NCBI GenBank assembly: GCA_945881875.1
Contig: CAMCVH010000001.1
Location: forward strand, 620,001-684,000
From: Polynucleobacter meluiroseus
Lineage (GTDB): Bacteria > Pseudomonadota > Gammaproteobacteria > Burkholderiales > Burkholderiaceae
DNA length: 64,000 nucleotides
Reading direction: 5' to 3'
This document shows, piece by piece, positions 27,088 through 40,220 of the stretch. The notes below the pieces were generated by a model, which saw only the letters and a program-made list of their open reading frames with translations, had not been told where the DNA came from and searched no databases. The position numbers and the translations under genes were made by a program. Positions within the stretch are counted from its first letter, which is position 1, and each line of letters opens with the position of its first letter.

Positions 27088-27456
27088 TCAAAGTGTAATT
27101 TTTTTAATTTCTTTGATTTTGTTCTTTTCATTGACCAAGATAATCTTAGGGATAAATATCTTAGCATCAGCTTCACTCATACTGCCGTAAGTACAAATAA
27201 TTACTAAGTCACCAACCAGAGCTTTACGAGCAGCAGCACCGTTTAAAGAAATAGCGCCAGATCCTCTCGCAGCTTTTATGATGTAAGTAGAAAAGCGTTC
27301 GCCATTATTGATGTTGTAAAGCTCAATCTTTTCAAACTCACGCATATCAGCAGCATCTAATAGATCCTCGTCGATACCACATGAACCTTCGTATTCAAGA
27401 TCGGCCTCAGTCACCGTTACACGGTGCAATTTGGCGCGCAACATAATTCTTTGCAT
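27088..27456 (-). CDS. panD: Aspartate 1-decarboxylase proenzyme
   Basis: It makes beta-alanine for pantothenate/CoA from aspartate. The 122-residue proenzyme has the self-cleavage region YEGSCGID (Gly-Ser at about residues 25-26, giving the pyruvoyl group), the conserved Lys near the N-terminus (AKLHRVTVT), Tyr in YNINNGERF and the RGSGAISLNGAAAR stretch. The ATG is preceded by GGAG. It is divergent from nadA, with 113 bp between. Confidence 0.95.
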   Translation of the reverse strand: MQRIMLRAKLHRVTVTEADLEYEGSCGIDEDLLDAADMREFEKIELYNINNGERFSTYIIKAARGSGAISLNGAAARKALVGDLVIICTYGSMSEADAKIFIPKIILVNEKNKIKEIKKITL

Positions 27457-27569
27457 AAACTCTCCTTCGGGAGCAAATTCTACCCTGATAGGCTAAGTAT
27501 TGACCTAAAAATTGTTCTTAAAAGTTTTTGATTTGGGTTGGGTAGTAAAAATTGCCTTAATATCTATGT

Positions 27570-28682
27570 ATGACTAAAAAATTGTTTGACTACCCAAGGC
27601 AGGATGCATCAGGCGCCACCTGCATTGCTCAAGCTTGGGCAAAAGTTCCGCCCACTTTGCATAAAGATGAAAAACATCAAATAATTCAATCAATTAAGAA
27701 TGAACTCATTAAACAAAATGCTGTTTTAGTCGCGCATTACTATGTTGATGGTGATATTCAAGATTTAGCTTGGGAGACTGGTGGCTTCGTTGCCGACTCT
27801 TTAGAGATGGCTAAATTTGGAAAAAATCATTCAGCACGAAAATTAATCATTGCTGGCGTTAAGTTCATGGGCGAGAGCGCAAAAATATTAAGTCCAGAAA
27901 AAACAGTTTTAATGCCAGATTTAGATGCTACTTGCTCATTGGATTTAGGTTGTCCCGCGGATGACTTTATTAAGTTTTGTGATGCTCACCCAGATCGCGA
28001 GGTTGTGGTTTACGCCAATACCAGCGCTGCTGTTAAAGCGAGAGCTGACTGGATGGTCACCAGCTCATGTGCTTTAGCGATTGCTCATCATTTAAAAGAG
28101 CAAGGTAAAAAGATTCTGTGGGCACCCGATAGACACCTTGGTCGCTATATACAAGATCAAACGGGTGCTGATATGTTGCTTTGGGAAGGCCATTGCATTG
28201 TGCATGATGAATTCAAAGGAATTGAACTTGAAACTCTAAAAGCCAAGCATCCAGATGCCATGATTTTGGTGCATCCAGAGTCTCCAGCAAATGTAGTGGA
28301 TTTAGCTGATGTTGTAGGCTCAACATCAGCCATGATCAAAGCGGTGGTTGAAGGCAGGACAAAAGAATATATTGTTGCTACTGATAAAGGCATCTTGCAT
28401 CGCATGCGCCAGCTAGCCCCCGGAAAAATACTAATTGAAGCACCGACTGCTGGTAATAGCGCTACCTGTAAGAGTTGTGCACACTGCCCTTGGATGGCTA
28501 TGAATGGTCTTCAAGGCATTCTTGATTGTTTAACTAAACAATCTGGTGAGATTTTTATTGATGAAGATGTTCGAATTAAAGCAAAAATTTGTATAGAAAA
28601 GATGTTGGATTTCACCGCTAACAATCCAGAGCTCTTAGCAAAAGCACAGCATGGCTTTGTTAAGAATATCGGCGCTGCTTAA
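27570..28682 (+). CDS. nadA: Quinolinate synthase
   Basis: It condenses iminoaspartate (from NadB) with dihydroxyacetone phosphate to quinolinate, using a 4Fe-4S cluster. The 370-residue protein has [19 protein letters not shown] and FMGESAKIL. The three cluster cysteines are in [18 protein letters not shown] and [13 protein letters not shown]. nadC follows within about 20 bp, and nadB converges on nadC from the other side, so all three de novo NAD genes are clustered. Confidence 0.97.
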   Translation: MTKKLFDYPRQDASGATCIAQAWAKVPPTLHKDEKHQIIQSIKNELIKQNAVLVAHYYVDGDIQDLAWETGGFVADSLEMAKFGKNHSARKLIIAGVKFMGESAKILSPEKTVLMPDLDATCSLDLGCPADDFIKFCDAHPDREVVVYANTSAAVKARADWMVTSSCALAIAHHLKEQGKKILWAPDRHLGRYIQDQTGADMLLWEGHCIVHDEFKGIELETLKAKHPDAMILVHPESPANVVDLADVVGSTSAMIKAVVEGRTKEYIVATDKGILHRMRQLAPGKILIEAPTAGNSATCKSCAHCPWMAMNGLQGILDCLTKQSGEIFIDEDVRIKAKICIEKMLDFTANNPELLAKAQHGFVKNIGAA

Positions 28683-28701
28683 GTAGGTAAATTTGAAATT
28701 G

Positions 28702-29565
28702 ATGTTTGATCACAACGAAACCCTTCTCCAAGCACGCGAACGCAATATCAAAGATGCTTTATTTGAGGATATTGGTACAGGTGACTGGACCGCTATGCTT
28801 GTGCCGAATGATTCTCGGGTTAAAGCTATATTAACAGTTAGGCAAAACGCGGTTCTTTGTGGACAAGCATGGTTTGAGGGCTGCCTTTTCGCACTTGATC
28901 CTCAAGCCTCCATTCAGTGGCATTACGCAGAAGGCGCTGAGATGATTGCCAATTCAAGTGTCTGCGAAATAACGGCCCACCCAAGAGCACTTTTATCTGC
29001 TGAGCGACCTGCCCTTAACTTTCTTCAGACACTTTCTTGGACTGCAACAACCACTCGAGAGCACGTTAAAGCCATTGAGGAAGCCAGCCCAAATGAAACT
29101 GGCTGCGCTGTGCTCGACACTAGAAAAACCATACCCGGTCTAAGACAAGCACAAAAATATGCAGTGACTGTTGGTGGTGGTCAAAATCAACGTTTAGCGC
29201 TTTGGCATGGCATCCTTATAAAAGAAAACCATATTGCAGCTGCAGGTGGTGTTGAGGCTGCATTTAAAGCTGCTGTAGCCCTTCAATCAGGCGTTGATAT
29301 CCAAATAGAGGTTGAATCAATTAAAGAGCTTCAAGAGGCTCTAGCAGTTGGTGCAAAGAGTGTGCTGATTGATAACTTTACTCTGGAACAAATGAGGGAA
29401 GCTGTTGATATCACTGCAGGATCAGCTCTTTTGGAAGCCTCTGGCGGAGTTAGCTTAGAACAATTAAGAGCTATTGCCGCCACAGGGGTTGATCGTATCT
29501 CAATTGGTAAATTAACTAAAGATGTCATCGCTGTTGATTATTCTTTGCGCATCTTAGGTAAATAG
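28702..29565 (+). CDS. nadC: Nicotinate-nucleotide pyrophosphorylase (carboxylating)
   Basis: It converts quinolinate and PRPP to nicotinate mononucleotide. The 287-residue protein has the N-terminal domain (EDIGTGDWTAMLVP), the substrate-binding TRKTIPGLRQAQKYAV and HRLALW-equivalent NQRLALWHGILIKENHI, and C-terminal EASGGVSLEQLRAIAATGVDRISIG. An in-frame TTG at 28693 with TAGG 5 bp upstream is an alternative start that adds three residues. It converges with nadB, with 21 bp between the stops and no terminator visible. Confidence 0.95.
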   Translation: MFDHNETLLQARERNIKDALFEDIGTGDWTAMLVPNDSRVKAILTVRQNAVLCGQAWFEGCLFALDPQASIQWHYAEGAEMIANSSVCEITAHPRALLSAERPALNFLQTLSWTATTTREHVKAIEEASPNETGCAVLDTRKTIPGLRQAQKYAVTVGGGQNQRLALWHGILIKENHIAAAGGVEAAFKAAVALQSGVDIQIEVESIKELQEALAVGAKSVLIDNFTLEQMREAVDITAGSALLEASGGVSLEQLRAIAATGVDRISIGKLTKDVIAVDYSLRILGK

Positions 29566-29586
29566 TTGCGTAAGCCTTTAGTTGGG

Positions 29587-31197
29587 CTAGTTACGATTCA
29601 ATGGTGTCAAAATAGTCGGGTAAGCAACTGACCAACTTTGTGGATAGTCCCTACTGTAATGGAGACCACGACTCTCTTTACGCATCAGTGCTGAACGAAC
29701 AATCAATTCCGCACAGCTTAATAAATTACGTAACTCAAGCAAATCTCGAGTAACTCTAAAGTTAGCGTAATACTCTTGAACTTCACTTTGCAATAATTCA
29801 ATACGATGTAAAGCTCTCTCTAAACGACGATTAGTTCTAACAATTCCAACGTAGTTCCACATCAATAAACGTAGCTCATCCCAGTTATGAGAAATCACAA
29901 CACTCTCGTCGGCATCTTCAACTCGACTTTCATCCCAAGCTAGAACTTCTGTCATATCTGAGAAATGATCTTTGTTGATGTCTACAGCTGCTGATTTACC
30001 AATCACCACACATTCCAATAAAGAATTGGAGGCCAAACGATTAGCGCCGTGTAAACCGGTATAAGTAGCCTCACCAACAGCATATAAACCAGGTAAATCA
30101 GTTCTGCCATCTAAATCAGTGACAACGCCACCACAGGTGTAATGGGCGGCAGGAACAACAGGTATAGCTTCTTTAGCAATATCGATACCCAAGGCAGCAC
30201 AACGCGCATAAATAGTTGGGAAATGTTCTTTTATAAATACCTCACCTAAATGAGTCGCATCTAAAAGCACGTAATCTAATCCGTGTTTTTTCATTTCAAA
30301 ATCAATGGCACGAGCGACGATATCGCGAGGCGCTAACTCTGCACGCTCATCATGCGTCATCATGAATCTGGTGCCATCTGGTAACTTTAATTGAGCACCC
30401 TCGCCACGTAGGGCCTCAGAAATCAAAAAAGTTCTATCTTGCGGGTGATAGAGGCAGGTGGGGTGAAACTGGATGAATTCCATATTACCTACTCGACAGC
30501 CAGCTCGCCACGCCATGGCAATGCCATCACCTGTGGCAGTCTCTGGGTTACTTGTGTAACGATAAACCTTACCAACGCCACCGGTTGCTAAAACCACTGC
30601 ACTGGCACGGATGGTGTCAATCTTACCGCTGGCTATATCCAATGCGTAAACACCATAACAATGCTCACTCTTGGATTTTTTCTTGGTTTTTAAATGACGA
30701 TTGGTAATCAGATCTAGTGCCATCCAACGCTCAAGTAACTGAATGTTGGGATGTGCTTTTGCTTTATCCAATAAAACTTGATGTATGGCTTTACCCGTTG
30801 CATCAGCAGCATGAGCAATACGGCGATGGCTATGGCCACCCTCTCTTGTGAGGTGAAGGCCCTTAGGGCCTGTTGGGTCAGTTGTAAAAGGAACACCTTG
30901 GTCTACTAACCAATCAATCGCTGAAGCACTTCTCTCAGCGATATATCTGGCTGTTGCCTCAACCACTAAACCAGCCCCTGCATCAACAGTGTCGCGGACA
31001 TGAGCGTCAATACTATCTTTTTCATCAATAACACCAACTATTCCGCCTTGAGCCCAAGCCGTAGCTGATTCGGAAAGACCGCGCTTGGCCATGATGATGA
31101 CTTGACGTGTTTCCGCCAATTCAAGAGCTACTGTTAAACCAGCTAAGCCAGCTCCAATAACAACAATAGGCAGATCAGAAAGATTGGTGGTTTTCAT
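29587..31197 (-). CDS. nadB: L-aspartate oxidase
   Basis: This FAD enzyme oxidises aspartate to iminoaspartate, the first step of de novo NAD synthesis. The 536-residue protein starts with the dinucleotide-binding [14 protein letters not shown]. It contains the fumarate reductase/succinate dehydrogenase-type motifs [20 protein letters not shown]-like [19 protein letters not shown], and [20 protein letters not shown], and a C-terminal helical domain. It follows prfC on the same strand with a 9-bp gap. Confidence 0.96.
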   Translation of the reverse strand: MKTTNLSDLPIVVIGAGLAGLTVALELAETRQVIIMAKRGLSESATAWAQGGIVGVIDEKDSIDAHVRDTVDAGAGLVVEATARYIAERSASAIDWLVDQGVPFTTDPTGPKGLHLTREGGHSHRRIAHAADATGKAIHQVLLDKAKAHPNIQLLERWMALDLITNRHLKTKKKSKSEHCYGVYALDIASGKIDTIRASAVVLATGGVGKVYRYTSNPETATGDGIAMAWRAGCRVGNMEFIQFHPTCLYHPQDRTFLISEALRGEGAQLKLPDGTRFMMTHDERAELAPRDIVARAIDFEMKKHGLDYVLLDATHLGEVFIKEHFPTIYARCAALGIDIAKEAIPVVPAAHYTCGGVVTDLDGRTDLPGLYAVGEATYTGLHGANRLASNSLLECVVIGKSAAVDINKDHFSDMTEVLAWDESRVEDADESVVISHNWDELRLLMWNYVGIVRTNRRLERALHRIELLQSEVQEYYANFRVTRDLLELRNLLSCAELIVRSALMRKESRGLHYSRDYPQSWSVAYPTILTPLNRN

Positions 31198-31206
31198 ATT
31201 AGGCGC

Positions 31207-32814
31207 TCAGCTGAGCTTACTCGCATGTTCTCTAGTCTCATGAAAAATAATTTGAGGCCAACGCTCTTGAGTCACTCTTAGATTAACTGCTGAGTTAGCT
31301 AGGTAAGCTAAATTATCCGCCGCATCCAAAGCTAACTGATGTCCTGCGGATGAATTTTCAAAATCTGACATCATTTTTTTATCTTCGCAAGTCACCCATC
31401 TTGCGCAATTGATACTCGCGCCTTCAAAAACAGCATCAACACCATATTCATTCATCAATCGGCTAGCTACCACCTCAAATTGCAGAGCACCTACTGCGCC
31501 AAGAATTAAGTCGCTTCCACTTACAGGTCTAAATACTTGAACTGCACCCTCTTCACCTAATTGTTGTAGCCCTTTTTGTAGCTGTTTAATCTTCATCGGG
31601 TTACGAATCCGCGCCACTCTGAAGAAGTCAGGTGCGAAATAAGGAATGCCGGTGTACTGCAATAACTCTCCTTCAGAGAAGCTATCGCCAATTTGCATAT
31701 TTCCGTGGTTGGGCAAGCCAATAATATCTCCGGCATAAGCTTCTTCGACCTGCTCACGAGAAGATGCCATAAATGTCACCACATTAGATACTTTGACATC
31801 GCGCTTGATACGCAAATGATTGATCTTCATACCGCGTTCAAACTTACCTGAGCAAACTCTCAGGAAGGCAATTCGATCACGATGCGCGGGATCCATGTTC
31901 GCCTGAATTTTAAAAACGAAACCAGAAAACTTATCTTCTCGAGGATCCACAGACCTTACGGTTGCATCACGCTCACGCGGACTTGGTGCCCAGTCTAATA
32001 AAGCAGTCAAAATTTCACGTACCCCAAAGTTGTTAATGGCGGAGCCAAAAAATACTGGGGTTTGTTGACCTGATAAGAAACGTTCTAAATCAAATGGGTG
32101 TGAGGCGCCCTGCACCAACTCGACTTCCATTTTTAACTGCTTCATTTCATCAGGAAACATTTCTGCTAACTTAGGATTATCAATGCCTTTGATTAGCTCA
32201 AACTCTTGATCAGCGCGATCACTACCTGCAGCAAATAATAAGATCTCGTCATTAATGAGGTGATATACACCTCGGAAATTTTTGCCCATACCAATCGGCC
32301 AAGTCACTGGGGCACACTCAATTTTTAAAACTGATTCCAACTCATCCAGTAGCTCCATGGGATCTCTGGTCTCACGGTCCATCTTATTAACAAATGTAAT
32401 GATCGGCGTATTACGCATACGACACACATTTAATAATTTAAGTGTTTGTTCCTCAACACCTTTGGCGGCATCAATCACCATCAAGGCGGAGTCCACAGCC
32501 GTTAAAACGCGATAGGTATCTTCAGAGAAATCTTGGTGACCAGGCGTATCTAATAAATTAACCACATGGTCACGGTATTCGAACTGCATCACCGAACTGG
32601 CCACAGAAATACCACGCTGCTTTTCAATTTCCATCCAATCAGATGTAGCATGGCGACCACTTTTACGCGCCTTGACCGTTCCCGCTAATTGGATGGCTCC
32701 TGAGAACATAAGAAGTTTTTCAGTTAAGGTCGTTTTTCCGGCGTCAGGGTGGGAAATAATCCCAAATGTGCGACGCCTAGAAACTTCCCGGACAATGTCA
32801 TTGCTGTAATTCAT
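31207..32814 (-). CDS. prfC: Peptide chain release factor 3
   Basis: A translational GTPase that recycles RF1/RF2 after termination. The 535-residue protein has G1 [15 protein letters not shown], the switch region [15 protein letters not shown]3 [14 protein letters not shown] and G4 FVNKMDRE, with the RF3-type C-terminal domain ([17 protein letters not shown]). Its short spacing to nadB suggests co-transcription without functional logic. Confidence 0.97.
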   Translation of the reverse strand: MNYSNDIVREVSRRRTFGIISHPDAGKTTLTEKLLMFSGAIQLAGTVKARKSGRHATSDWMEIEKQRGISVASSVMQFEYRDHVVNLLDTPGHQDFSEDTYRVLTAVDSALMVIDAAKGVEEQTLKLLNVCRMRNTPIITFVNKMDRETRDPMELLDELESVLKIECAPVTWPIGMGKNFRGVYHLINDEILLFAAGSDRADQEFELIKGIDNPKLAEMFPDEMKQLKMEVELVQGASHPFDLERFLSGQQTPVFFGSAINNFGVREILTALLDWAPSPRERDATVRSVDPREDKFSGFVFKIQANMDPAHRDRIAFLRVCSGKFERGMKINHLRIKRDVKVSNVVTFMASSREQVEEAYAGDIIGLPNHGNMQIGDSFSEGELLQYTGIPYFAPDFFRVARIRNPMKIKQLQKGLQQLGEEGAVQVFRPVSGSDLILGAVGALQFEVVASRLMNEYGVDAVFEGASINCARWVTCEDKKMMSDFENSSAGHQLALDAADNLAYLANSAVNLRVTQERWPQIIFHETREHASKLS

Positions 32815-32944
32815 AGGCTTTTCAATTAAATAGCCCTCTAGTTTAGTTTAGACAGGCTATTTAGGCATTAATTCGGTATTAAATGCCCAGTTAGCCCGCA
32901 ACTCCCTTGCTGATCATCAGTAATCATCAGGCAAAATAGAGTGT

Positions 32945-33793
32945 ATGACTTCAAAAGCACTCAAAAAAGACTCTTCAGATCAAAAGTATGAGATTCGGCC
33001 GACTCAATCTCATGAATTGCTAAAAGAACTCCACATCCTCACCAGAGATGGCAAGCTTAATCAAGATACTCGGAGAAAACTCAAACAGGTTTATCACCTG
33101 GTTCAATTTATCGAACCACTTCTTCAAGAAGTTTTGGACAGAAAAGAAAACTTAACTTTAGTTGACCATGGTGCCGGTAAGTCTTACTTAGGTTTTATCC
33201 TAAATGATCTATTTTGTAAGTTACAAGAAAAGCCCAGCACCATCATTGGCATCGAGCTGCGTGAAGAACTTGTTAAAAAATCCCAAGAACTTGCTTCTAA
33301 ACTTGAATTTAACAATATGCGGTTTTTACATCTCAGCGTTGAGGAGTCCCTCAGCTCTGATTTAATCCCCCATGATGTCGATGTTGTAACGGCTCTTCAT
33401 GCTTGTAATACGGCGACAGATGATGCGATTCGTTTTGCCTTATCCAGGAAAGCCCAACATATTGTGTTGGTGCCTTGCTGCCAAGCAGAAGTAGCGGCAG
33501 CCTTCAGAAAAAGTAAGAATACTTCTTCAAAAAATGAATTGTCAGAGATTTGGCGTCACCCAATCCATGCTCGAGAATTTGGCAGTCACATCACCAATGT
33601 ACTGAGATGCCTTCAATTAGAGTCTCACGGCTATGACGTGACAGTGACTGAGTTAGTTGGCTGGGAGCACTCCATGAAGAATGAACTGATCATTGCCACC
33701 CAGAGGAATCTAGATGGAAAGCAGGCCTCAGAGAGAAAAACCAAACTTCTTCATGATGTAGGCCTTAAGGCATTGGCTGATAGATTTGCGTAA
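32945..33793 (+). CDS. Class I SAM-dependent methyltransferase
   Basis: A 282-residue protein with a Rossmann-like methyltransferase core. The SAM-binding glycine motif is DHGAGKSYLGFIL at about residues 74-86. An acidic strand end follows (IIGIELREELV), then DVDVVTALHACNTATDDAIRFA and the catalytic/PPC-like segment VLVPCCQAEVAAAF. The two cysteines in PCCQ are characteristic of the Methyltransf_32-type group. The substrate is not known; an RNA target is possible because of the basic N- and C-termini. Confidence 0.8.
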   Translation: MTSKALKKDSSDQKYEIRPTQSHELLKELHILTRDGKLNQDTRRKLKQVYHLVQFIEPLLQEVLDRKENLTLVDHGAGKSYLGFILNDLFCKLQEKPSTIIGIELREELVKKSQELASKLEFNNMRFLHLSVEESLSSDLIPHDVDVVTALHACNTATDDAIRFALSRKAQHIVLVPCCQAEVAAAFRKSKNTSSKNELSEIWRHPIHAREFGSHITNVLRCLQLESHGYDVTVTELVGWEHSMKNELIIATQRNLDGKQASERKTKLLHDVGLKALADRFA

Positions 33794-33803
33794 AAATCCC
33801 ATT

Positions 33804-33831
33804 AAAAAAGGCTGCCTAAGCAGCCTTTTTT
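33804..33831. terminator. Bidirectional terminator between methyltransferase gene and HU
   Basis: GGCTGC-CTAA-GCAGCC (33810-33825) is flanked by six A and six T, so it serves both convergent genes. Confidence 0.85.
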
Positions 33832-33849
33832 ATTCTCATTGAAGAGGAA

Positions 33850-34131
33850 TTACTTGCGCTTGTTTACAGCGTCTTTGAATGCCTTACCAGCTGTGAACTT
33901 AACAGTCTTAGCAGCAGCAATCTTAATAGCTTCGCCAGTCTTTGGGTTACGGCCAACACGCGCAGCGCGCTTACCTGAACCGAATGTACCGAAACCGATC
34001 AATTGAACTTTGTCACCTTTAGTAACAGCTTTAATGATTGTATCGATTGATGTGTTCAAAACTCTTTCAGCAGAAGCTTTAGAGATGTCAGCATCTTTTG
34101 CAATTTTTTCAACTAATTCAGCTTTATTCAT
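33850..34131 (-). CDS. hup: HU family DNA-binding protein
   Basis: A 93-residue nucleoid protein with the HU/IHF fold: N-terminal helices ([26 protein letters not shown]) and the hallmark beta-arm [26 protein letters not shown], ending in [10 protein letters not shown]. It contains the RNPKTG DNA-wrapping tip. It has its own ribosome-binding site (AAAGG) and a 240-bp non-coding region upstream, compatible with monocistronic, strong expression. HU rather than IHF because of its sequence and the lack of IHF-specific extensions. Confidence 0.96.
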   Translation of the reverse strand: MNKAELVEKIAKDADISKASAERVLNTSIDTIIKAVTKGDKVQLIGFGTFGSGKRAARVGRNPKTGEAIKIAAAKTVKFTAGKAFKDAVNKRK

Positions 34132-34371
34132 TATTTACCTTTCAACATTGGAACTGGGAGTGTATACAAACTTAATAATATAACTATAAAAATTACTCAT
34201 AAGCTTTGTAATAGCGTTATTAAATCACAGAATTACTCGTGAAGCTAATATTTATAACGCTCTTAAGGGTTTTACCTATGCTTTATGCTGGTCTAGAGAT
34301 CAATCCAAGCGAAAACTTAATGAATATAATCTATTAGCTCTTACAAATTTTCGAATGTTACTAATTTGTAG
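34132..34371. other. Non-coding 240 bp between HU and serS
   Basis: AT-rich; no credible ORF on either strand. A hairpin TACAAATT/AATTTGTA (34342-34349 with 34363-34370) directly follows the serS stop but lacks a T-run on the minus strand. The HU promoter must lie here but no clear -35/-10 pair is visible. Confidence 0.5.
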
Positions 34372-35682
34372 TTAAGCTTTTAAAAATTCAAGACCACCCA
34401 TGTAGGGTTGTAATGCTTTTGGAATTCTAATGCTGCCATCAGCTTGTTGATAATTTTCTAGTATTGCCACACTCGCTCTGCCAACGGCCAAACCTGATCC
34501 ATTGAGTGTGTGTACCAGCTCAGGTTTGTTTTGCCCTGACTTAAAACGGGCTTGCATTCTTCTGGCCTGAAAATCTCCCATATTGGAGCATGAGCTGATC
34601 TCACGGTAAGCATTCTGGGCGGGCAACCAGACCTCTAAGTCATATGTCTTGGCGCTGCCAAAGCCCATATCGCTAGTGCAAAGGAGCACTTTCCGATAAG
34701 GAAGCTCTAATTTTTGCAAAATTGATTCTGCTTGTTTTGTTAAATCTTCCAAAGTCTGCATAGAGTCTTCAGGTTTTGAAATTTGAACCAATTCAACTTT
34801 TTCAAACTGATGTTGACGAATCATGCCTCGTGTGTCACGACCATAACTACCTGCCTCAGATCTGAAACACGGTGTATGGGCAACAAATTTTATTGGTAGA
34901 TCTTCAGTTGCTGTGATCGTGTCACGCATCAGATTAGTGACAGGTACTTCTGCTGTAGGTATCAAATAAAAGTTTTCATAACCTGCTTCAACATCTGCAT
35001 CTTGATCGTCACCACCCACTTTGCGTGGCACTTTAAATAAATCAGCTTCAAATTTTGGCAACTGTCCTGTGCCTCTCATTGATTCAGCATTAACAATGAG
35101 CGGCACATAAACTTCGTTATAACCAACAGCTATGTGTTGATCCAGCATGAATTGACCTAAAGCTCTGTGTAAACGAGCTACTTGGCCATGTAAAACAGCA
35201 AAACGTGATCCCGTAACCTTAGCAGCACTGTCAAAATCTAAACCTAAGGGCGCAGCTAAATCTACGTGATCTTTGATAGGGAAATTAAATTGAGGTAGGT
35301 CACCCCACTTCAATACTTCCTGATTCTGATTTTCACTTTGGCCAGTTGGCACGCTCTCATGAGGAATATTAGGAATACTCATCAAAAAATCATTTAACTG
35401 AGACTGAAGCACAGTTAGCTTTTCTGTTAAAGCTTGTAATTCCTTATTTAAGGCAACTGATTCAGCCATCTCTTGTGAGGCATCGTCACCTTTGGCTTTT
35501 TTCATACCAATTGCTTTGGCTAATTGGTTTCTTTTGGCCTGTAGTTCTTCAGTTCGACTTTGGACTTGCTTACGATCAGATTCTAGTGATAAAAATGCAT
35601 CCTTATCTAAGACGAATTTGCGATCAGCCAAGCGGCCAACCACCATATCAATGTCCTTACGTAGAAGCTGAATGTCAATCAT
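34372..35682 (-). CDS. serS: Seryl-tRNA synthetase
   Basis: It charges tRNA-Ser. The 436-residue protein has the N-terminal long coiled-coil arm (about residues 25-105, binding the long variable arm of tRNA-Ser) and the class II catalytic core: motif 2 [28 protein letters not shown] and motif 3 [20 protein letters not shown]. It is downstream of ftsK-lolA with a 46-bp gap. Confidence 0.97.
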   Translation of the reverse strand: MIDIQLLRKDIDMVVGRLADRKFVLDKDAFLSLESDRKQVQSRTEELQAKRNQLAKAIGMKKAKGDDASQEMAESVALNKELQALTEKLTVLQSQLNDFLMSIPNIPHESVPTGQSENQNQEVLKWGDLPQFNFPIKDHVDLAAPLGLDFDSAAKVTGSRFAVLHGQVARLHRALGQFMLDQHIAVGYNEVYVPLIVNAESMRGTGQLPKFEADLFKVPRKVGGDDQDADVEAGYENFYLIPTAEVPVTNLMRDTITATEDLPIKFVAHTPCFRSEAGSYGRDTRGMIRQHQFEKVELVQISKPEDSMQTLEDLTKQAESILQKLELPYRKVLLCTSDMGFGSAKTYDLEVWLPAQNAYREISSCSNMGDFQARRMQARFKSGQNKPELVHTLNGSGLAVGRASVAILENYQQADGSIRIPKALQPYMGGLEFLKA

Positions 35683-35728
35683 GAAGTTCTCAATATACTT
35701 TTAATTTATTTAGCTGTGAATTTTAAAT

Positions 35729-36427
35729 TTACTTAACTTTAAATACTTCAGCACCTGTTGGTGGTGAAAATTTGAAAGTTTGTGGCCCCAGCGTTATGTT
35801 AGTTTTGATTTTACTCAAGTTAATCAAGACAACGGTTCCAAAGTTGTCATGTAGCTCAAGGCCTACTGGAAGTCCATCCTTCATGCCAACACCAATACGG
35901 CTGTAAGGAGCATCCCCTTTTCCAGTAACTTTAGGTTTTAACTCCAACCATAGCACGCCTCCCCTATCCTCGCCTGGAATAAGATCGAAATGCTCATCAA
36001 CCGAAGTATTTCCAAAAAGTATCGCAGCAGGGCTAGCTGCGAGGCCTTGGCCAGCTGGTCTGGTAGTTAGCTGATTGAGATCTTTGTCCCATAAGAGCAA
36101 TTGACTCCCATCGGCAATGACTTTTTGTTCAAATGGTTTTTTGGTCTCCCAAACAAACTGGCCAGGCCTTTGAAAAACAAAATTACCCTGACTTTTTCTT
36201 AAAACCTTAGCCTGATTTTCGCCTTGCTTTGGCGGTCGAATTTGTTGTTGAGCAAAATCTCCCTCCGCATTTTTAACATTGACCAAAAAACTTTTAAATT
36301 GAGTGATGGCATCAAGATTTGGTTTTTGAGTACTGGGAGTTTGAGCTTGAGGTGCGGTAACAGTTATCAAAGATAGCAAGCTTACTAAACATGATTTAAA
36401 AATCATTTTCCTAATTAATGCTGACAT
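35729..36427 (-). CDS. lolA: Outer-membrane lipoprotein carrier protein LolA
   Basis: A periplasmic chaperone moving lipoproteins from LolCDE to LolB. The 232-residue precursor has a signal peptide (about residues 8-29, ending around APQAQ), then the LolA fold: FKSFLVNVKNAEGDFAQQQ, GNFVFQRPGQFVWETKKPFEQKVIADG and LLWDKDLNQLTTRP. The gene starts on the last base of the ftsK stop codon, the conserved ftsK-lolA arrangement. Confidence 0.94.
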   Translation of the reverse strand: MSALIRKMIFKSCLVSLLSLITVTAPQAQTPSTQKPNLDAITQFKSFLVNVKNAEGDFAQQQIRPPKQGENQAKVLRKSQGNFVFQRPGQFVWETKKPFEQKVIADGSQLLLWDKDLNQLTTRPAGQGLAASPAAILFGNTSVDEHFDLIPGEDRGGVLWLELKPKVTGKGDAPYSRIGVGMKDGLPVGLELHDNFGTVVLINLSKIKTNITLGPQTFKFSPPTGAEVFKVK

Positions 36428-38730
36428 TAGTTATCGCCTGCTGCACGAACCAAAATATCACGATTGCCATTACTACCCATCTTAGATACCAATCCAGCTC
36501 GCTCCATATCTTCCAATAAGCGTGCCGCTCTGTTGTAACCAATACGCAAGTGTCTTTGAACCAATGAAATAGACGCTCGTTTATTTTCTAAAATAATAGC
36601 GACTGCCTGATCATAAAGCGGATCGGCCTCACCACCAGCCGTCGCTTCAGAACCACCTTCCATCTCAGCTTGAGGTTCTAAGATAGATTCAATGTAATTA
36701 GGTTCGCCATTTTTCTCTTTTAACCAAGTCACCACGCGATGAACTTCATCATCAGTTACAAAAGCGCCATGCACACGAATCGGCAATCCAGTTCCTGGTG
36801 CCATGTACAACATATCACCCATACCTAACAAACTCTCGGCGCCCTGTTGATCCAAAATCGTACGGCTATCAATACGGCTGCTAACTTGGAAAGAAATACG
36901 CGTTGGTACGTTCGCCTTAATGAGGCCTGTAATCACATCGACACTTGGGCGTTGTGTTGCTAAAACTAGATGTATGCCTGCAGCACGTGCTTTTTGAGCA
37001 ATACGAGCAATTAACTCTTCAATCTTCTTACCAACCACCATCATCAAATCAGCCAACTCATCAATCACGATGACAATCACAGGTGCTTTGTGAAGCGGCT
37101 CAGGATCATCTGGCGTTAGGCTAAAGGGGTTATATAGGAACTCACCCTTCTCTTGGGCATCAGCAATTTTCTTATTGAAGCCTGCTAAGTTACGCACACC
37201 AAATTTACTCATTAACTTGTAACGGCGATCCATCTCGATAACAGCCCAATTGAGGGCGTTATAAGCCTGCTTCATATCAGTGACGACTGGACATAGCAGA
37301 TGTGGGATGCCTTCATAAACTGACATCTCTAACATCTTTGGATCGACCATGATGAGCTTTACCTCATCTGCTTTGGCTTTGTAGAGCAAAGATAAGATCA
37401 TTGAGTTAATACCCACAGACTTACCTGAACCAGTGGTACCGGCAACCAAGCAATGTGGCATTTTTGCCAAATCAGCCACAATAGGAAGGCCTGCAATATC
37501 TTTACCCAAAGATAAAGTCAGTAAAGATGAGTTGTCGTTATAAGTGCGAGAACTCAAAATCTCAGTTAGGCGCACTGATTGTCGGTTAGGGTTGGGTAAC
37601 TCTAAGCCCATGCATGTTTTACCTGGAATCGTTTCAACGACTCGCACACTAAAAACACCTAAAGCTCTTGATAAATCTTTTTGAAGATTAACAATCTGAC
37701 TACCCTTCACACCAACTGCAGGCTCAATCTCATAACGAGTGATCACAGGGCCTGGGTGAGCGGAAATAACTTTGACTTCAATGTTGAATTCTTTTAGCTT
37801 CCTTTCGATTAACCGAGAGGTAAATTCAAGAGTGTCTACCGAAATTGTCTCTTTAACGGGAGGGACAGGATCTAGTAAAGAGAGCGGTGGTAGCTCTGAA
37901 TCTGCTAAATCTGCAAATAACGGTTGTTGTTTTTCACGTTCAACCCTTTCACTTTTAACCACTGATAAGGGTGTGCGATAAATCGGCACAGGAGGAAGCT
38001 CTTCGATTTTGACGCGCTCTTCTTCAACAATCTCTTCGCGCTCTTCAGCAGCCTGTTCGCCAATACGGCGATCTTCTACAGATTCGCGACGTTGACGAAT
38101 ACGCATGAGTGAAATCTCTAAAAAGCGCCCTACTTTCTCAGCTAGGTTTAACCAAGAAAATCTTAAAAATAATGACAACCCAATGGCAAGAGTCACCAAT
38201 AGGATCAGAGTGGCGCCTGTGAAGCCTACTGCCATTTGCAAAGGATCACCTAGTAATTCGCCTAAAACACCACCTGGCGGCCTTGGAAGATCCATAGTCA
38301 TGCTGTGCATCCTGATGGACTCTAGGGCCATACTAGAAACCATGGTTAAACCAAAGCCTAGAAGGCGCGGCAGAAATGGTTCTGGCTCAAGTTCGTTACC
38401 CGGTAATTTGGCAGCAGTCAGCTCTTGCCACCCTCTGACAGCTCTCTTAAGCAACAAAATTACGCACCAATAGGCGGATGCCCCGAATACATAAAAGAGT
38501 AAGTCAGCAACCCAAGCACCCAAACGGCCACCAATGTTGGCAATATTGGCCACTTGATTGGCATGGGACCAGGCCGGATCACCCTTGCTGTAGCTCGCCA
38601 AAACGGCAAATAAAGCCAATGTAAGGGTCATGAATGCAATCCACTTGACCTCCCGCACCAATTTGCTCATACGTGAGTTGGGAGAGCCCTGTTGAGAGGG
38701 TGGAGTCGAGGAGGATGCGATTCTAGCCAT
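36427..38730 (-). CDS. ftsK: DNA translocase FtsK
   Basis: This septal DNA pump coordinates chromosome dimer resolution with division. The 767-residue protein has four N-terminal membrane helices (about residues 28-195), a short charged linker (220-300), the alpha domain and the RecA-like motor with Walker [16 protein letters not shown] and Walker [16 protein letters not shown]-terminal gamma winged helix ([26 protein letters not shown]) recognises KOPS-type sequences. The linker is much shorter than in E. coli, as usual for short FtsK/SpoIIIE-type proteins. Confidence 0.96.
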   Translation of the reverse strand: MARIASSSTPPSQQGSPNSRMSKLVREVKWIAFMTLTLALFAVLASYSKGDPAWSHANQVANIANIGGRLGAWVADLLFYVFGASAYWCVILLLKRAVRGWQELTAAKLPGNELEPEPFLPRLLGFGLTMVSSMALESIRMHSMTMDLPRPPGGVLGELLGDPLQMAVGFTGATLILLVTLAIGLSLFLRFSWLNLAEKVGRFLEISLMRIRQRRESVEDRRIGEQAAEEREEIVEEERVKIEELPPVPIYRTPLSVVKSERVEREKQQPLFADLADSELPPLSLLDPVPPVKETISVDTLEFTSRLIERKLKEFNIEVKVISAHPGPVITRYEIEPAVGVKGSQIVNLQKDLSRALGVFSVRVVETIPGKTCMGLELPNPNRQSVRLTEILSSRTYNDNSSLLTLSLGKDIAGLPIVADLAKMPHCLVAGTTGSGKSVGINSMILSLLYKAKADEVKLIMVDPKMLEMSVYEGIPHLLCPVVTDMKQAYNALNWAVIEMDRRYKLMSKFGVRNLAGFNKKIADAQEKGEFLYNPFSLTPDDPEPLHKAPVIVIVIDELADLMMVVGKKIEELIARIAQKARAAGIHLVLATQRPSVDVITGLIKANVPTRISFQVSSRIDSRTILDQQGAESLLGMGDMLYMAPGTGLPIRVHGAFVTDDEVHRVVTWLKEKNGEPNYIESILEPQAEMEGGSEATAGGEADPLYDQAVAIILENKRASISLVQRHLRIGYNRAARLLEDMERAGLVSKMGSNGNRDILVRAAGDN

Positions 38731-38763
38731 GTATTTCTAATTGTAATCAACATGAAACGATGA

Positions 38764-39735
<972 letters not shown>

Positions 39736-39761
39736 ATTTAAATACTTATACTTTCCCAAAC

Positions 39762-39798
39762 AAAAAGCCCATCTAGTAACTCACTAAATGGGCTTTTT
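39762..39798. terminator. Bidirectional terminator between trxB and glnB
   Basis: AAAAAGCCCAT pairs with ATGGGCTTTTT (39762-39772 with 39788-39798), with inner pairing AGT/ACT, between two convergent genes. Confidence 0.85.
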
Positions 39799-39813
39799 AT
39801 TCGGGTTAATTTT

Positions 39814-40161
<348 letters not shown>

Positions 40162-40220
40162 CTAATACGTCAATCATACCTAAAAACAACAAAAGTACTC
40201 AATAACCAAATTCTTAAAAA